From Paracoccaceae bacterium (lineage in GTDB: Bacteria; Pseudomonadota; Alphaproteobacteria; Rhodobacterales; Rhodobacteraceae), in NCBI GenBank assembly GCA_007120685.1, contig SKNG01000102.1:1-6255 (forward strand): DNA of 6,255 nt, given 5' to 3'. This document shows positions 5,484 to 6,255 of this stretch, piece by piece. Both the position numbers and the translations under genes were made by a program. Numbering within the stretch: the first letter of the stretch is position 1; every line of letters begins with the position of its first letter. Under the pieces are notes generated by a model. The model did no database searches, was not told where the DNA came from, and saw nothing but the letters and a program-made list of their open reading frames with translations.

Positions 5484-6255
5484 TCACGTCATCAACCCCG
5501 GGTTCAGGATGCCGTGCGGGTCGAACCGCTGGCGCAGGCCCTCGGCCAGCGCCGCCACCGGGGCGGGCTCGGGAGGGAAGGATGGCAGGGCGCGGCGGGT
5601 CTCCTCGGTGGCGCGGATCAAGGTGGCATGGCCGGCGAAATGCCCAAGCCGGGCGCGCAGGTCGGTGCCCTGGTCGACCATCAGCCACAGGATGCCGCCG
5701 CCGCGGTCGAACAGCGCCTGGCCGCCACCCCGGGCCGCCAAGGCGGCGGCGTCACCGGGCCGACATGCAACCCGCCAGACATCGCCCGCCTGCCCGTGAA
5801 AGGCCGCCACATCGCGCACATCGCGCCAAAGTGCTGCGGTCTCGGCGTCATCCAGACGCCGCGCCGGGCCGAAGCGCGCCAGCGCCGCCGCCAATTCACC
5901 GGCGCGGTAGCCGACCGAGGTGGCAAACCCTTCCAGCCGCAGCACCGTGCGCCCGTCGGGCAGATGCGCGGCGCCGTTCACCTCGTAGGGCGAGCCCAGC
6001 GCCGCCGCCATCGCCGCCACGGCGCGCTCTGGCGTCAAATCGGCGATCTCCAGCGTCGCGGCGGCCTCTGGCGCGGGCAGCAGCTTGAAGGCCACCTCGG
6101 TGATCACCCCCAGCGTGCCCCAGGAACCAGCCAACAGCTTCACCAGGTCATAACCGGTGACATTCTTCATCACCCGCCCGCCGTTGCGGATCACCTGTCC
6201 CTGCCCGTCGACCATGCGCAACCCGATCAGACTGTCCCGGCAGGCCCCGGCGACC
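5484..6255 (-). CDS. glcE: Glycolate oxidase FAD-binding subunit GlcE, C-terminal part (cut by window edge)
   Basis: GlcE is the second flavin-type subunit of glycolate oxidase and works with GlcD and GlcF. The visible 256 residues run from the end of the PCMH-type FAD-binding domain to the natural stop (TGA at 5486-5484). Typical segments are ACRDSLIGLRMVDGQGQVIR (4-23 of the visible part), GGRVMKNVTGYDLVKLLAGS (25-44) and WGTLGVITEVAFKLLP (45-60). These form the FAD-binding core shared with FAD-linked oxidases. The chain ends with RFDPHGILNPG, the conserved C-terminal motif of the GlcD/GlcE family. The reading frame is open to the right edge, so the TTG at 6221 is an internal Leu codon, not a start. 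About 100 or more N-terminal residues are missing, judged from the usual length of 350-400. The gene is first in the visible cluster; glcD is expected upstream, outside the window. Confidence 0.93.
   Translation of the reverse strand, partial: VAGACRDSLIGLRMVDGQGQVIRNGGRVMKNVTGYDLVKLLAGSWGTLGVITEVAFKLLPAPEAAATLEIADLTPERAVAAMAAALGSPYEVNGAAHLPDGRTVLRLEGFATSVGYRAGELAAALARFGPARRLDDAETAALWRDVRDVAAFHGQAGDVWRVACRPGDAAALAARGGGQALFDRGGGILWLMVDQGTDLRARLGHFAGHATLIRATEETRRALPSFPPEPAPVAALAEGLRQRFDPHGILNPGLMT

Noticed and set aside
5168..6088. A plus-strand open frame of 306 codons opposite glcE
   Set aside because: Arg/Pro/Ala-rich low-complexity translation with no motif; glcE on the other strand is a clear family member.
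1..6255. CRISPR arrays, tRNA or rRNA genes, insertion sequences, phage or defence genes
   Set aside because: No direct-repeat array, cloverleaf, transposase or integrase signature was seen. The whole window is accounted for by six ordinary chromosomal genes and short intergenic sites.

Overview
The window is high-GC DNA from what looks like an alphaproteobacterium, most probably a member of the Rhodobacteraceae. This placement is inferred from the GlcE/GlcF, DapF and Hsp20 sequence styles, the GC-rich codon use, and a Rhodobacteraceae-style intergenic palindromic element; no rRNA or marker phylogeny is available here. All six genes lie on the minus strand, so transcription runs from right to left. 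Plus-strand ORFs, including one of 1073 codons, are GC-driven shadows.

The right half (2276-6255) is a glycolate oxidase cluster, read in the order glcE (C-terminal 256 residues, cut by the window edge), a 598-residue polytopic membrane protein, then glcF. GlcE (FAD-type subunit) and GlcF (two 4Fe-4S motifs plus two CCG domains) normally act together with GlcD to oxidise glycolate to glyoxylate. The protein between them is not a known glycolate oxidase subunit. It resembles GT-C type membrane glycosyltransferases and ends in an acidic, proline-rich tail. Its stop codon touches the glcF start codon (TGAATG), so the two are almost certainly co-transcribed. glcD would be expected just outside the right edge.

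The middle (1336-2166) encodes an exported trypsin-like (S1/V8-type) serine protease with an intact His-Asp-Ser triad and a GASGAP serine motif, 109 bp after glcF.

The left part (1-1302) holds an IbpA-type small heat-shock protein gene with its own control region and terminator, then the N-terminal 170 residues of diaminopimelate epimerase (DapF, lysine and peptidoglycan precursor synthesis). The most interesting regulatory signal is upstream of hsp20. A sigma-32-like promoter (CTTGAA, 16 bp, CCCACAT) is followed by a leader of about 94 nt that can form three hairpins. The last hairpin pairs a UCGCU motif with the Shine-Dalgarno AGGA leaving one bulged G, which is the hallmark of ROSE RNA thermometers. 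Between hsp20 and dapF lie a good intrinsic terminator and a compound GC-rich palindromic element.
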